In this document: one piece after another, positions 9,808-21,717 of the stretch | How the letters are laid out: every line of letters begins with the position of its first letter | Numbering within the stretch: the first letter of the stretch is position 1 | DNA from: Viola odorata | Taxonomy: Eukaryota; Streptophyta; Magnoliopsida; Malpighiales; Violaceae | NCBI GenBank assembly: GCA_963691705.1 | Contig: OY829537.1 | Location: forward strand, 72,747,352 to 72,811,351 | DNA length: 64,000 nt | Direction of reading: 5' to 3' | Translations under genes and position numbers: made by a program | Notes under the pieces: generated by a model | Seen by the model: only the letters and a program-made list of their open reading frames with translations | Database searches by the model: none | What the model was told of the DNA's origin: nothing

Positions 9808-10328
9808 AATAAGGGGTGTGTGTGTGTCGCTTGTCCCTCTTGCTCTAACTTTTGATTCCGGTGTCTGTTTGTAATGATTCTTATTGCTATGGAAAGATAA
9901 CACCTTTAAGTTTCTTATGTTTTATTTTTATTTGGATTTCGACTACTGATATTTTTTGTATTTGAAATCATTTCTGTTTTCGAATTTTTTTATTTTTTTA
10001 CTCTTTTGAATGAAACTGAATAACAACTAGCTAATGGACACTTTGGATTTTATGACTTTTTATGACTCAAAAAAGTACTTAAATTAAAGACACTTTGGGG
10101 GACTGTTTTTGTTTTTAAATCGACACACAAAATAAATAAAACGCACACAAGACAGAACTTGATCTAGGGTTTCTAGATCGACTCGACACACTAACACAAA
10201 CGGCTGCAAGAAGATTGATTAGATAGGGTAGAATGAAAATCATTCTCAACAATTTAAAACTAATTTAAAAATAGTAAGGATGGATAGGATAGTTACCAAA
10301 CGTTGAACGCCTTTGCTCCGCTACCAAC
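9808..10328 (-). other. Leader of LTR element B, split by the Tat element
   Basis: About 520 bp, AT-rich, without a gene. It lies between the presumed Tat TSD (CCGTG) and the LTR of element B, and contains B's primer-binding site at 10315-10326 (minus-strand TGGTAGCGGAGC). The rest of B's internal region must lie beyond the Tat insertion, off the left edge. Confidence 0.5.
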
Positions 10329-11517
10329 TGATACGATCTTAGTTGCCTAGGATACGCTTTCTGATGATCTAGTTCAAGGTTTGGATTTCAATGCAGAAAA
10401 TTGATAGAACTCTTTTGACAACGTAGACCTGCTAGCCGCAAGTACTAGCCAACCTAGTTCGAACAAGGGAGGTTCCTTGATCGAATCACTAGACCTATAT
10501 CCCTTGCGGATATCAACCTAGGGCAAACGAACAAGTGGGGTTGAACTTTCAGGTTTTACTTGTGATTTTAATCGAGTGTTCAGACTCAATTAAAGACAAG
10601 GCTCACGCATGAACAATTTGAGAAATACTCTCTGTATTTGATTATCAAAAAAAGGTCTTATTTACAATGAGCACAAAAGGCTCTTTATATAGGCAAAGCC
10701 TAAGTACAAGTTTAACTATAACTATAAGTTCTAATTTTAATAGAAGTAGGAGTTCTATCTAAGAAATAACTCTAATAACTTAAATAACTGATTAATAAAT
10801 ACAATAAATATATTATAGAACATCCTAGAACCAGTTGTGTCATCAGGCCGAGGTTTGGGCCGAATTCTCCAAGTCGCGGGCTGCTCGCGTTCACACTGCG
10901 CAGTAGAATGTCTCATAGGGCTATCTTTTGATCCACTCATCCGATTGGGCTGAAACCTATTCCATTCGAAAACTAACATCTAAAAATAGTAAGAAGGGTC
11001 CTCTCTTCCTGGTCCAGGCCTAACAGGTCCTCTCTTCCTGGTCCAGGCCTCACAGGTCCACTCTTCCTGGTCTAGGACTTCTGTAGCTCCGGCTTGGTTT
11101 GGACAAAGTTTCCTATTGCGTCTGCACCTAGAACTCTTGCGTGCGAGTTTCTCATCTCAAACCTTCTTGAGATCTACCCGTCCAATTATTCTAAAACTTG
11201 GACACAACCTTCCTAAGACATCAATAGATCTTGCATTTACTTTGGATCCTCGATTGGAGTCTTTCTTATATGGGTTGGCTCGGATGGAAGTCAAACCTTG
11301 CCCTAGGGGTCTCCAAGCCACCTTCCACGTACACCTTTGCCTAAAGGCTTGATCAAGCAGCGTCTCCTGCCTTGTCTCCATATCTAGAGGTTGTATTAAC
11401 CTCACTGGATGCTTTGCAACATCTTGGGCTCGACGCTTTAGGTTGATTGACGTTGGTCGCAAGGCATGTGCGCGTTGTGCATGCACTAGGGCTAGCCTCG
11501 GGGCTAGGATCATATCA
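10329..11517 (-). mobile_element. LTR of element B (5' LTR, or remnant)
   Basis: 1189 bp, starting TGATACGATC and ending GATCATATCA, a 10-bp imperfect inverted repeat. A PBS (TGGTAGCGGAGC, minus) sits 2 nt outside the left edge, and a minus-strand TATATAAA is at 10684-10691. Contains a triple 29-bp repeat. No gag or pol of this element is visible, so its family is unknown; the same PBS is used by the CRM-like elements further right. Confidence 0.65.
10997..11083. repeat. Three tandem 29-bp repeats in LTR B
   Basis: GGTCCTCTCTTCCTGGTCC and its following 10 bases recur at 10997, 11026 and 11055 with few changes. They lie in the U3 part of the LTR, upstream of the TATA box, where short tandem repeats can act as enhancers; that role is only a possibility here. 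Confidence 0.85.
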
Positions 11518-12393
11518 CCGGTAGTGGGTAGGTGTCTACTTCGATTCTCTCGATCGATAATCCGCGACCAAGGGAACTAACTGCTGTAATGACTATTCAA
11601 CACTAAATTGGCCAGATTTAATATCAAACAGAAATACGTTAGGAATAATCACGAGATTAATTAAATGCAGATTCAAAGACTAAAAAGATCGATTAGGTCT
11701 CATGTATATTCGTGCTCATGCTTTAACGCCTCTACTAAGAACGATGTGCTTAGCTCTACTCATACTCATAATTGAAAAGCAAATAAACAATGTATTAAGA
11801 TGGTGAGAAATCCCTCATTTCTGAAGGAGAAAAATGTATGTGAAGATGGTGACAAAAACAGAGAAAGAGATTCAAACCCACACGGTGGAACCCCCTTCTC
11901 TAAAATCTTGGAAAAGTATAAATAATTCCCAAAAATAACCAAAAGTGGAAAATAAGGAAAATCGTATCCTAATCAACTTTAAATTGTATTTTTGTTGCTT
12001 TCATCCTCACATGGAAATATAGTCAGATTGAATCAGCAGGCGCAACTTCAATTAGTCCGTGATCAATGCTTCAATTGTTAGGGCAGAAAAAATCATCTGC
12101 CAGCGCCATCTAATCCGTTGTCTGCTCCGTAATGTACTCCAAGTGAGACTTGGCCAAGAAAGTTCGTCTTGGTCCAAAGAAATATCTGTGCCTAATCTTG
12201 GTCAAGAATGCTGCCATCAACCTGCCTGCTCCATTTCTGCCCAGAATTACCCCCGACTCTGCTCCTTTTTACTCCTTGCCTCTTTAAGGAAGTGTCCTGC
12301 AATAATCGAATGATCCATACCATAATTGACATTATACCATTCGAAAATGCAAGAGATTAAGTGGTAAAAAACACTACAATTAGGACTCAATCA
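11518..12393 (-). mobile_element. Athila-type 3' LTR, partial
   Basis: On the minus strand the segment starts TGATTGAGTCC at 12393, directly after a G-rich polypurine tract, as in Athila elements. Its far end is not seen: at 11517 it meets the LTR of element B, which may have inserted into it. Short open frames inside have no coding support. Confidence 0.5.
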
Positions 12394-12407
12394 AATGCCC
12401 CCACACT
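12394..12407 (-). promoter_or_regulatory. Athila polypurine tract
   Basis: Minus-strand AGTGTGGGGGCATT lies immediately before the LTR start. A GTGTGGGGG tract next to TGAT is typical of the Athila plus-strand priming site. Confidence 0.55.
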
Positions 12408-13060
12408 TATGTTGATGCTTACCCTCAAGCATACTGACTATAAATAATAAGCAAGACAAAACAAAACACATAGAAAAGTAGGAATCAGAGAACTCTTGTA
12501 GTAACTCCTATCCATCACATAGAAGCATCAACAATTTTAATCCACTGCTCCAAAACTGTATTATTGAGGCCTAACCAATACCCCAAACATGAATCTATGC
12601 ACATAAGGGATGTTTAAAGAGTACTAGGAGTCACACCCTTACAAGTATTGGAAATGTTAACCCAACTAATTGCCTTAGTAATATGGTATGGAGCCATAAA
12701 ATAAAGCATTTTGCTTCCTATGTGAGTGGACAAAATGTTCAAAAACAAGATGGATTCTGATTCCTGAAAAAACACAAAACATGCAATTTTATCTAGAAAC
12801 ACAAAAAAAAAATCAAAAGAAAATCATGCAGAAAAAAATTAAAACAGGCCTAAAAATTACCAAAAATCATGCAAAACAATTAAAACACTCAAAACAGGCA
12901 AGGTAATTACCACCCCACCCACACACACACACTTATCGGACACATTATCCTCAATGTGAGAGAGGTGGGACAAAAAGCATGCACTGACACAAAAGTAGAA
13001 ATAAAAATAGAAATATATACAAAAAGATAAAGGCATTAGTGGGAAGTCAATCAGACTCAG
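12408..13060 (-). other. Athila region between ORF2 and 3' LTR
   Basis: About 650 bp, A-rich with a short CA run near 12920. No gene recognised. The position fits the non-coding stretch after the env-like ORF in Athila elements. Confidence 0.45.
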
Positions 13061-14860
13061 AGTCTGAATCAGTGGGGAGCTGGTAAATAGGTCCAGAAGG
13101 CATTAGTGGGACTGGGGCATGTGGCTCATCGAACTTATGGTGTAGGAGGAGTAGAGAGTCAAGGATGTTCTGGTTCAAGAGAAAGGATTTTCGTTGGTGT
13201 CCTGAATTGATTGGAGCAAGGCATTGGTTTGTTGTTGTGCTTGCAGAAGAGTGGTAAGTTCCTGGGAAGGTGTTGCAGCAGATGAGGGAGTAATTGGCTG
13301 CTCTTGGCCTTGGGGTTGGCCAAGAGGAACATCCTGGTCAATCTGATGTTCAGCTTGGGCTGCTCTCTGCCTAGTTGATGCAGGTCCCAGGGCGATCCTC
13401 AAAGGTGCTAGCTGGTATACTCCTGCAAAGTTTCCTAAAAAAAATCCTTTCCTATCTAGGGGTGGTGTTTGCATTATAACATACAATGCCTTTCTCTAAA
13501 TGGAAAAAATCCATTTGATCCAGGGCTTTTAAGTCAAGTAATTTGCGTGTAGGAAATTTATTTAATTTGATGGGTGGATCTAAATTCCCTGAGAGGCTAG
13601 CGATCCTATTGATCAGGGACCGTAGGATCATCTTGCTCCCATAGGAACTGAGCCTCCTGGCCACCCAGTAAGTTGGGCTCACCTTACGCCCATTCTCCAG
13701 GCACCAAAGGATGAAGAGTTCATCCTCAGTCAGGACCCTTAAATTCTTGGTGTTCCCACAGAGACAGATGGAAAGGATTCTGTGGAGAATCCTGAGACTT
13801 GGATCACAAAGCTTTGAGGCTTTGGACGAAGCATCAAAAATTGCATCATGATCCTTAGTTAGAGTTCTAATAGTATGCACTAGGGTACCAGCTTGGCTGA
13901 TCCTTATAATCATGCACAAACCCTAACAGGACATCAAACTTATGTAGACTTAAATAATGCCAATTATCACACAATCTGAATTTAATAACATTCCCTAGAC
14001 ATATATTGGGGCGGTCCCTATATTTCAAGCTCATGGAATGGTAATTAAACTAGAACGTGGAGTGAAACTCAAGACACAACTCATGGTAAACTAAATCAGT
14101 GGGGAATAAAACAGACCTCCACCCTATATCATTGACCATTTATGTAAGCCTAGCATGCAATCCTAAGCTATACATTAAGTCATTGTCAAGAATGATACAG
14201 GGTGTCATCTCCCCATAATTTAAGTAAAAAGATAACATGTCTCTAGCATGTTCTGAACTGAATCTTAACCATCCCCCGTATTGAGAACGCAGGAGGGTTA
14301 ATTTGTTACCTGAGATGGAATGGGTTGGAGGCACCAGCTGACCTTACGATGGGTCCACCAAGGGCGCTTTACCCTTTCTTTACTGTTGAGCAGAGGATGA
14401 GAAAGGTCCGGCGGTGGCGATTATTGTTATTATTGTCGTAGTGGTGGCAAGAACTGGAGTGGAATGTGCTTGACTAAAAGGATGGGCCAAGACAATAGTC
14501 GTCCTGGTCAAGGTAGGTTGGGGAAAATCCCAATTTCCCCTGACGCGCCTGTCTCTTGGGTGTCAGCTCGTCGCTTGCGGAGCTGGGAAACGGCAGTTCC
14601 AGTGGCAGCTATGTCTTCTCTGGCGTGCAACCCCTCTCCTGATATGAAACATTGGGTACGAGAAGGAGGCGAGGCGTCTGGTTGAGCCTCCTCCGTTTCA
14701 ATCACGGGCTGTGGGGATTGGGGGTCCGAATCATCGGTGAAGCCGAAGGTATCGCGGACCATTGCTTCGAATGCCTCGCGTTCTTCTACTTCTCTGAACA
14801 CTAACCTGTTCGACCGGCATCTGGTCATCTCGACAGGACCATTTAGCAGCAAGATGGGAA
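13060..14860 (-). pseudogene. Athila ORF2 (env-like position) relic
   Basis: Several minus-strand open pieces in different frames: 14852-14508 (NRLVFREVEEREAFEAM ...), 14334-14140, 13919-13452 and 13486-13159. The piece with ILHRILSICLCGN, LTEDELFILWCLENG and YWVARRLSSYGSK matches the pattern of the 'putative plant transposon protein' domain found in the ORF after pol of Athila elements. The end is Gln-rich (QELTTLLQAQQQTNALLQ). Frameshifts and stops make it a relic. In intact relatives this ORF sits where a retroviral env would be, but its function is unproven. Confidence 0.55.
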
Positions 14861-15082
14861 AGTCGGTGGGGTTGCTTGGAGTGACAGAGGTGAGGATATT
14901 CCTTCTGGTTGCCCAGGCTATTATTTCTTAAAAAGTTTGATAGCGGGGACGGTCGGAAGAAGGAATGAAAGATGAGGGGTTTGATCATGCCATAGTCCAA
15001 GGAGGAGACTTGGGAGTAATAGGAGACGGGGAGTTGCAGAGGAAGTTTTAGGGTTTTGAGAATTGTAAGAGCAATAGGGGTT

Positions 15083-16669
15083 TGATGTGTGCTTGTCGAG
15101 GGCACGATCAAACAATTACAACTTATCACCTGCTACAAAAAATATTGAAGAAAGTGGTAAGAGGTTCGATCTACGAAAACTAGGGCAAGACACTAACTTT
15201 CATGCATGACATAGACAAACAGACCGAAAGGGGTTGTTGTTGGTTAAACGGGTTTAACCAAGGCAGAGATAGAGCTAACAAGACAAATAATTAAAAGCAT
15301 ATATCAAGGGCATGAAAGTAAAGGAAAATCAAGGGCAAGATAATAAAGGAAGACTGTAAATAAAGATATTGATCCAGATGAGAAGAGATCTTAGCAAGGG
15401 GTGTTCTTAGGTTGCATTTCAGGTTAGTTAATCATTGGCTCAAGGATATTTCATCCTTATACCATAGACATGCTATAGGGACCAAGTTTCCACTCAAACC
15501 CCCTCCTTACCTTCGTAGATAAAAGCTACCCCCCGTTTCTATATATGAGGTAGCCTTGATGTTTCGTCGTCCCCCGAGGCACGAATGCGGGGAGGCAATA
15601 ATCAAAATGCAAGAGGTAAGACACATCTAGGGCATGATACCTCTTAGCTTGTCAGACTCGCGACAATACCCTAATCGATCGCTTGCCCTAGATTGGTGAA
15701 ATCACACTGTAGCAACTTCTCCGCTCTAGGCGTCTACTTCTCCTAATGGCCTCACGTCAATTATTACTATTAAGATGACAACAATCATAAGAAATACTAG
15801 TAGTTGATCAGGCTCCTAACATCCCTAAATGAAAATGGCAAGAAAATGACAAACAATCGAATATGGCAACAAGAATGTATTAAACACGTTTAGGCCTCTT
15901 AACTAATCCTTGCAACCCTTGAAACACCCTTTACTAAGAAGATGAGAAATCAACTACTCATGCTGAAAAATACACAAATAAAAGATCTAGAAAGCATAAC
16001 AAGTAAAGAAGAGATAAAGGAGAAAACTTGATAAATACCGGCCAGAGCAAAACTCCTGTTTATGTACAAGGTTGATAAAAATGGTCTGATCCACCTCCTC
16101 CAAAAGGAGGAGGGGAGAAAACTGAAGAGAAGCACACAAAAGATCAACTATCAATGGATGGTAGGTGTTGTGTCTCTAACCCTAAAGACTAAAGTCTTAT
16201 ATAGGCCTTCTTGCCCACAAGAAGACAAACGCCAGCGATTACAAAAAGATAAAATCCAGCTAAGGAGTTCAAAAACACGGAATAAATCTCTTTGGTCTGA
16301 AAGGGAATATTCTGGGAATATTCTGGAAGCGCGCGACATCGAGGGCAAGACGACAGACTAACCTCTAGGGCACGACGACTAAAGAGAATATTCTTGTGGA
16401 TCTGCGCGGAACTTTCTGGAAGACATCAGAGGGGACACGTGGGAGTCTGCCAGCAAGGACACTTGGAAATAACACTTTCGGCGCATCTAGGGCTCGATGA
16501 TGGAAACCACGGCAGGGCCTTGATGGAAAACTTGGTGTCTTGGCCTCGATGTCAGTCTTGAAGCTTGAGAACTGCAGAAATTGCCCAGAAAGTATGTGTT
16601 TTTGCATATTCCTCCTTTTTGGCACTAATCTGCAATAAAGATGGGAATAGAGGTAAATCAGCAGTATCA
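15083..16669 (-). mobile_element. Possible solo LTR inside the Athila relic
   Basis: Non-coding segment with a minus-strand TATA-like TATATAAG at about 16196-16203 and AT-rich, LTR-like composition. It begins TGATGTG and ends GTATCA, but the flanks (GGGTT and TGCCC) are not a matching TSD, so borders are tentative. It could instead be part of the Athila element. Short motifs such as AGGGCA(A/C)GA recur through it. No gene is supportable here. Confidence 0.3.
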
Positions 16670-16958
16670 TGCCCAAGAAAATGCCAAAAATAAGGAGAAA
16701 AAACATGCTCAAGACACACACTATCAGGGTTTGTGCTTCGCTTCCCTCTCCTTTTATACTTTCTGCAGGACACGCGTCAAAAAGCGCATCTCTTGGCCAA
16801 GCGCATTTATGTTTCTTAACCAAGACTGACATCCTAGTCTCCTGGCAAGGAAAACACATAAGAGAATCAAAACAAAAGAATTTAAAAAGAACACAACTAA
16901 ATCAAAATAAAATCAACACATGTGTTGCCTCCCAAGTAGCGGTTGGTCCATAAACATG

Positions 16959-17281
16959 CTACTCCTTGTTTGGTGGGGTCTCTTCCACCACCTCTTCTTC
17001 TACAATATGGGAGCACGATTCCTCCAAACAGGGCTTCAATCTCTTCCCATTAACCTTAACCTCAACCCCTGTCTTAGGGTTCTTAATGTTCACTGCACCA
17101 TGAGGAAAGATTTCAGTAATGACAAAATGTCCATTCCATTTAGTCCTTAATTTTCTAGAAAAAAATCAAAATCTAGAATCATAAAGTAAAACTTTTTATC
17201 CAACAAAGAATTTCTTCTTCGTAATTATTTTTTCATGGTAGGCCTTAGTCTTGTCTTTGAGGATTTCTGAGTTCTCGTAGG
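16959..17281 (-). pseudogene. Athila integrase C-terminus
   Basis: Reads from AYENSEILKDKTKAYHEK through [18 protein letters not shown] and [11 protein letters not shown] to a stop at 16959, a typical Athila integrase tail. Two in-frame stops lie near 17165 and 17190. Its upstream part is found at 25144-25546; the CRM-like element 17287-25138 separates them. The downstream spacer contains the usual GTTGCCTCCCAAGTAGCG. Confidence 0.75.
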
Positions 17282-17286
17282 CCTAG

Positions 17287-18155
17287 TGATGTGATCCAGC
17301 AAAGGGTAAGTCGACCGAATAACGTATGGAGCTTATGGAGGACCTAGCCAAGCGAATTACCTAGGGAAACTACGACAACAAGAGGAAAGAAATACACGAT
17401 ATGTATGGACAGTGGAGGAACAAAACTCAAAGGACATGGAAAGGATGGAATGTTACCCGGGAGTGGATGGATGGACGAAGAGATCGGAGTTGAGCATGCA
17501 ACGAAGCGATAATCAATCCATGTAACTTGTCATCCAATGAACTTGAAATCGGCAATTAAAAAAAATCTCTTTCATTCATTTAATTCGTCCACTCAAGTAC
17601 AAATCGATATTCCTAGAGAAAGTTCAGGAGGAGTAATCTCTAACTCAACAACTTCTCTCAAGAAAAAGGGATGAGCCCAAGGCTTAGTTGATAAGAGAAG
17701 GAGTAGTCTCAACTTTACAAATATCACACAAAGTCTAAGCTAACTAAGAAAAGAAAGAAAGGAGCTATTTATAGTTCGTACATTGAAAATGGGCTTGAAA
17801 AGCTGGAAAAAAATTGGATGGCCCAATGGGTGCTTGGCGGCATGCCGCTAGCCACTGCCAAACCTCCCAAAACTTGTCCCTTGGCGGCATGCCACTAGTC
17901 GCTGGTCCGAATGGCCAAAAATGGTCATTTCGCATACGGCTTGGGCTAGATTTGAGCTCTCAATGCTCTATCACCACCATAACTTGATCCTTGGCCTTGG
18001 GAGACTCATCGTTGGACTTGGCTTCAAACCACAAGGCCAAATTCCTTATCATACTCCGCCTAATTGGTCCTTGGGGCATGATGTCTTGAGCTTCGAGGTT
18101 AGATGTGTCATCTTGAGTGTCGAGATCAGCTTCGGAAGGGTCCGTGATCGCATCA
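17287..18155 (-). mobile_element. 3' LTR of element C
   Basis: 869 bp, TGATGTGATC ... GATCGCATCA, nearly identical to 24269-25138. Minus-strand TATA (TATAAATA) at 17766-17773. The polyprotein frame continues into it (positions 18155 down to about 17960), as noted for CRM elements. Confidence 0.9.
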
Positions 18156-18171
18156 ACTCCTCCTCCTTCGA
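18156..18171 (-). promoter_or_regulatory. Polypurine tract of element C
   Basis: Minus-strand TCGAAGGAGGAGGAGT directly before the 3' LTR; it is also coding, giving the Glu-Gly-rich LLEGGG of the polyprotein tail. Confidence 0.7.
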
Positions 18172-18490
18172 GAAGATTCATCCTTGAATCCATTCCTTGA
18201 ATGTTCTCACCACCTCCTGGATAAAGAGATATGTCATTGACGTTGAAGGTGTGACTTATTGCTCCATATTCGCTTGGAAGGTCTAAGACATAAGCATTAG
18301 CATCGATGCGGCGAAGGATTTGGAAAGGACCGTCGCCTAGTGGACTTAGTTTGCCTTGCTAGTGGTGAGGGAATCGACCTTTGCTCTAATGAAGCCAAAC
18401 CCATTGACCAGGTTCAAAGGAAGTAGGTGTCTTGCCCTTGTTGCGCTTAGCGGCTTCTTTTTTGTTCATGCTCTCAATATTCTTGCGGAC
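18172..18490 (-). pseudogene. Element C integrase C-terminal region
   Basis: Continues the pol frame after the TAA at 18491: GKLSPLGDGPFQILRRI, then NAYVLDLPSEYG and FNVNDISLYPG, the usual tail of a chromovirus integrase. Two TAG codons interrupt it near 18355-18395. No classic chromodomain is seen; the frame instead runs through the polypurine tract into the LTR, where CRM elements carry a short targeting motif. Whether such a motif is present here I cannot tell. Confidence 0.65.
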
Positions 18491-19846
18491 TTACTCATGG
18501 AGCTTTTTGACAGCTGCAGCCTTGGCATTCCCATCTACACACTTAAGAGAACTCAAGGGCAAAGGTAAGAGATCAAGAGGGGTTAAGGGTTTGAACCCGT
18601 ACACCACCTCAAAAGGAGAATAACCAACGGAAGAATGGTAAGCATTATTATAAGCAAATTCAACAAATGCAATACAATCTTCCCATTTCACTCCATGCTT
18701 AGCAACCATTACCCAAAGTAGTGATCCTAAAGTCCTATTCACCACCTCCGTTTGGCCATCCGTTTGTGGATGACAAGTGGTGGAGAAGAGGAGTTTAGTA
18801 CCTAACTTCGTCCAAAGAGTCCGCCAAAAATGACTTAGGAACTTAGTGTCCCTATCACTCATAATACTTTTCGGCATACCATGTATTCGCACAACATGTT
18901 GGAAAAATAAAGATGCAATGTGAGTGGCATCATGTGTTTTCGAACATGGTATAAAATGTGCCATTTTGGAGAAGCGGTCAACCACAACAAAAATAGAGTC
19001 ATTGCCAATTTTAGACCTAGGCAAACCCAATACAAAATCCATAGATAAATCTACCCAAGGTTGTTGTGCAACAGGCAAAAGCATATAGACCGCATGATGT
19101 TTAGATGTAGACTTAGCTGTCTTATAAACAACACATCGGTTCACAATGCTAGTTACATCCACTTTCATCCGGGGCCAATAGAAATGAGATTTTAAAGCAT
19201 GCAAAGTTTTGGCTATGCCAAAATGCCCACTCAAAGCTCCCCCGTGAGCTTCCAACACAAGCAATTCTCTAATATTAGAACGGGGTATACACAACCTATC
19301 ATACTTGAGTAAAACGTTATCATGCCTAAAGAAATGCATATGTGATCCATATGCACATGTTATATATATATCACGAAAATCCTCATCATTTTCATACAAA
19401 TCAATCAAGTGAGAAAATCCAAATATTTGCGCATCAAGAGAATTCGAAAGAGCATACCTTCGTGAAAGGGTGTCGGCGACCACATTCTCCTTGCCTTGTT
19501 TGTACTTGATGGTATATGGGAAGGCCTCAATGAATTCCATCCACTTTGCATGCCTCTTGTTCAACTTGGCTTGGCCTTGAAGAAATTTGAGGCTTAGATG
19601 ATCGGTGTGGATGACGAACTGATTGGCTAGCAAGTAATGCTCCCACACCATAAGTGCTCTCACCAAAGCGTGGAGCTCCTTGTCGTACGTGGAGTAATTG
19701 AGTTGTGCGCCATTGAGCTTCTCACTAAAATATACAATGGGATGGCCCTCTTGGGTTAGGACTGCTCCAATGCCAACTCCACTCGCGTCGCACTCTAACT
19801 CAAAAACTTTGGCGAAGTCCGGCAAGGCCAAAATAGGGGACTTCAT
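18491..19846 (-). pseudogene. Element C RNase H and integrase
   Basis: 451 residues open. The RNase H half has [31 protein letters not shown] and [13 protein letters not shown]. The integrase has a zinc-binding region ([13 protein letters not shown] ... [10 protein letters not shown], second-last Cys replaced by Val-Tyr context CVVYK instead of CxxC) and the DDE core: [25 protein letters not shown] and [10 protein letters not shown]. Catalytic D, D and E are all present. Ends at TAA 18491, likely from CAA, with frame open beyond. Confidence 0.85.
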
Positions 19847-20932
19847 AAGTCTTTCCTTAAGTTCCTTGAAGGTCGTGACTTGTCAATTTCCCCACTCAAA
19901 AGTGACATTTTTCTTGGTCAATTCGTTGAGGGGTGCGACAATTGTTGAGAAGTTAGGCACGAATCAGCGGTAAAAGCTTGCAAGGCCATAGAAGGACCTC
20001 ACTTCACTAACATTATTGGGAATTGGCCAATCTCGGAAGGCTTTCACCTTGTCCTCATCAAATTGTACGCCACCTACACTCACAAAAAAACCAAGAAAGT
20101 ACACTCGATCCAAACAAAATTCACACTTGACAAATTTGGCATATAATTAGTGTGTGCGCAAAGTGTCAAGTATGGTGCGCAAGTGAAACACATGTTCCTC
20201 AAGAGATGAACTATACACAAGAATATCGTCAAAATACACCACAACATACTTTCCAATGAAATCACGCAAGACATAATTCATTAATCTCATGAAGGTACTA
20301 GGGGCATTGGAAAAACCGAATGACATTACCATCCATTCATACAAACTGTATTTGGTTTTGAAGGCGATTTTCCACTCGTCACCCTCGTGCATCCGGATTT
20401 GATGATATCCACTCATGAGATCAATTTTGGAGTAGATTTGGCTCCCGCTTAACTCATCGAGCATGTCATCGAGGCGTGGAATGGGGTGTCGATACCTCAC
20501 GATGATCTTATTTATGGCCTGATAATCGACACACATCCTCCATGTCCCGTCTTTCTTAGGCACGAGTAACACGGGTATGGCGCAAGGTGACATACTTTCT
20601 TGAATGTAGCCTTTGCGCAACAAATCTTCCACTTATCTTTAAAGCTCATTCATCTCCTCAGGATTGCATCGGTAAGCCGGCCTATTGGGTAAGGCCGCTC
20701 CGGGTATCAAGTCGATCTTATGCTCTATCCCACAGATTGGAGGGAGGCGATTCGGTATTTCAGATGGAAAGACATCATCATACTCCTGCAAAAGGGAAAC
20801 AATGGGACTTGGTAGAGAAGAAGGAGGGTTATTGTCAACTTCCAAGCAATGCGCCTTGTATCGAAGTACAAGACACACCTTGTTAAAAAATAAAGCACGC
20901 CTCACATCCTTACCCCTCGCTATTACACTCAA
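19847..20932 (-). pseudogene. Element C reverse transcriptase
   Basis: RT in one frame with stops. Motifs in order: [49 protein letters not shown] and the catalytic [11 protein letters not shown]. The thumb FLGFFVSVGGVQFDEDKVKA and SEVRSFYGLASFYR follow. In-frame stops: two TAA near 20633-20639, TAA at 20147, TGA near 19967 and 19885. All fit C-to-T at CAA or CGA. Upstream of RT the linker contains EYDDVFPSEIPNRLPP and IEHKIDLIPGAALPNRPAYR, normal for this family. Confidence 0.85.
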
Positions 20933-21717
20933 ATATTTAGGCTCACCCTCTCTACCATGCTTGTTTTTTCATGGCGTGTATTCAATTTTCCTTTTGCTTT
21001 CTTTTCTCTCTTTTCTTGTGTGTCACTTCCACTCTCTCTCAAGGTGCCATGCTTGCTTTTTTCATGGCGTGTTTTCAACTCATGGCTCACGTTTTTCACT
21101 CCGCTCGGTGCATGCTCACTTTTTTCATGCATGCTATTTTTCTCATTCACACACCTTACATTTTTCTCTCCACTCCTTTCTCTCATTCTTTTCATAAATT
21201 GAAACTCGGCACTTGTTTTTTCCATGTGCAAGCGGTCCTCACGAACTTGTGCGGGAGAAAGTGGAGGAATACTGAATTTCTTTCCACGGTAAGTGAGGTG
21301 AACTTTGTTGGTTCAGCCATCATGTACTACCCATCGATCAAATTGCCATGGCCATCCAAGAATAAGATGACTAGCATCTATAGGAACCACATCACACAAC
21401 CTCTCATCCTCATAACCACCCAATTTAAAAGCAATAAGAACTTGTTCTTTGACCTTCACTTCACCATCCTTATTGAACCAATGTAGGGAATGAGGGTTAG
21501 GGTGTGGTGTGGTAGGCAACCCAAGCTTAAAAACTAGAAGGTGGCTCGCTACATCCACCACGCTTCCATTGTCAACGATAAGTGATGCCACCTTACCGTT
21601 GATCTCACACGGAGAATGGAAAATATTTTCCCTTTGGTCTTCATTGGCGGCCTCCTCTTTAGCATGAGCATTCATGCTCCTCCTTACTACTAGTGTCATT
21701 GTGGCTGCCGAGACTAT
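20929..21717 (-). pseudogene. Element C protease and linker
   Basis: After the TAG at 21718 the frame reads MTLVVRRSMNAHAKEE, then the protease with SLIVDNGSVVDVASHLL (active site D-N-G) and DASHLILGWPWQFDR. TGA at 21313 interrupts it. The following linker is charged and contains repeated HEKSKHG-like units. The single frameshift of the whole polyprotein falls near 20930-20950. Confidence 0.75.

Noticed and set aside
20587..21486. Plus-strand Phe/Leu-rich ORFs suggesting membrane proteins
   Set aside because: They are antisense to the Lys/Glu-rich linker of element C pol, which gives false hydrophobic frames.
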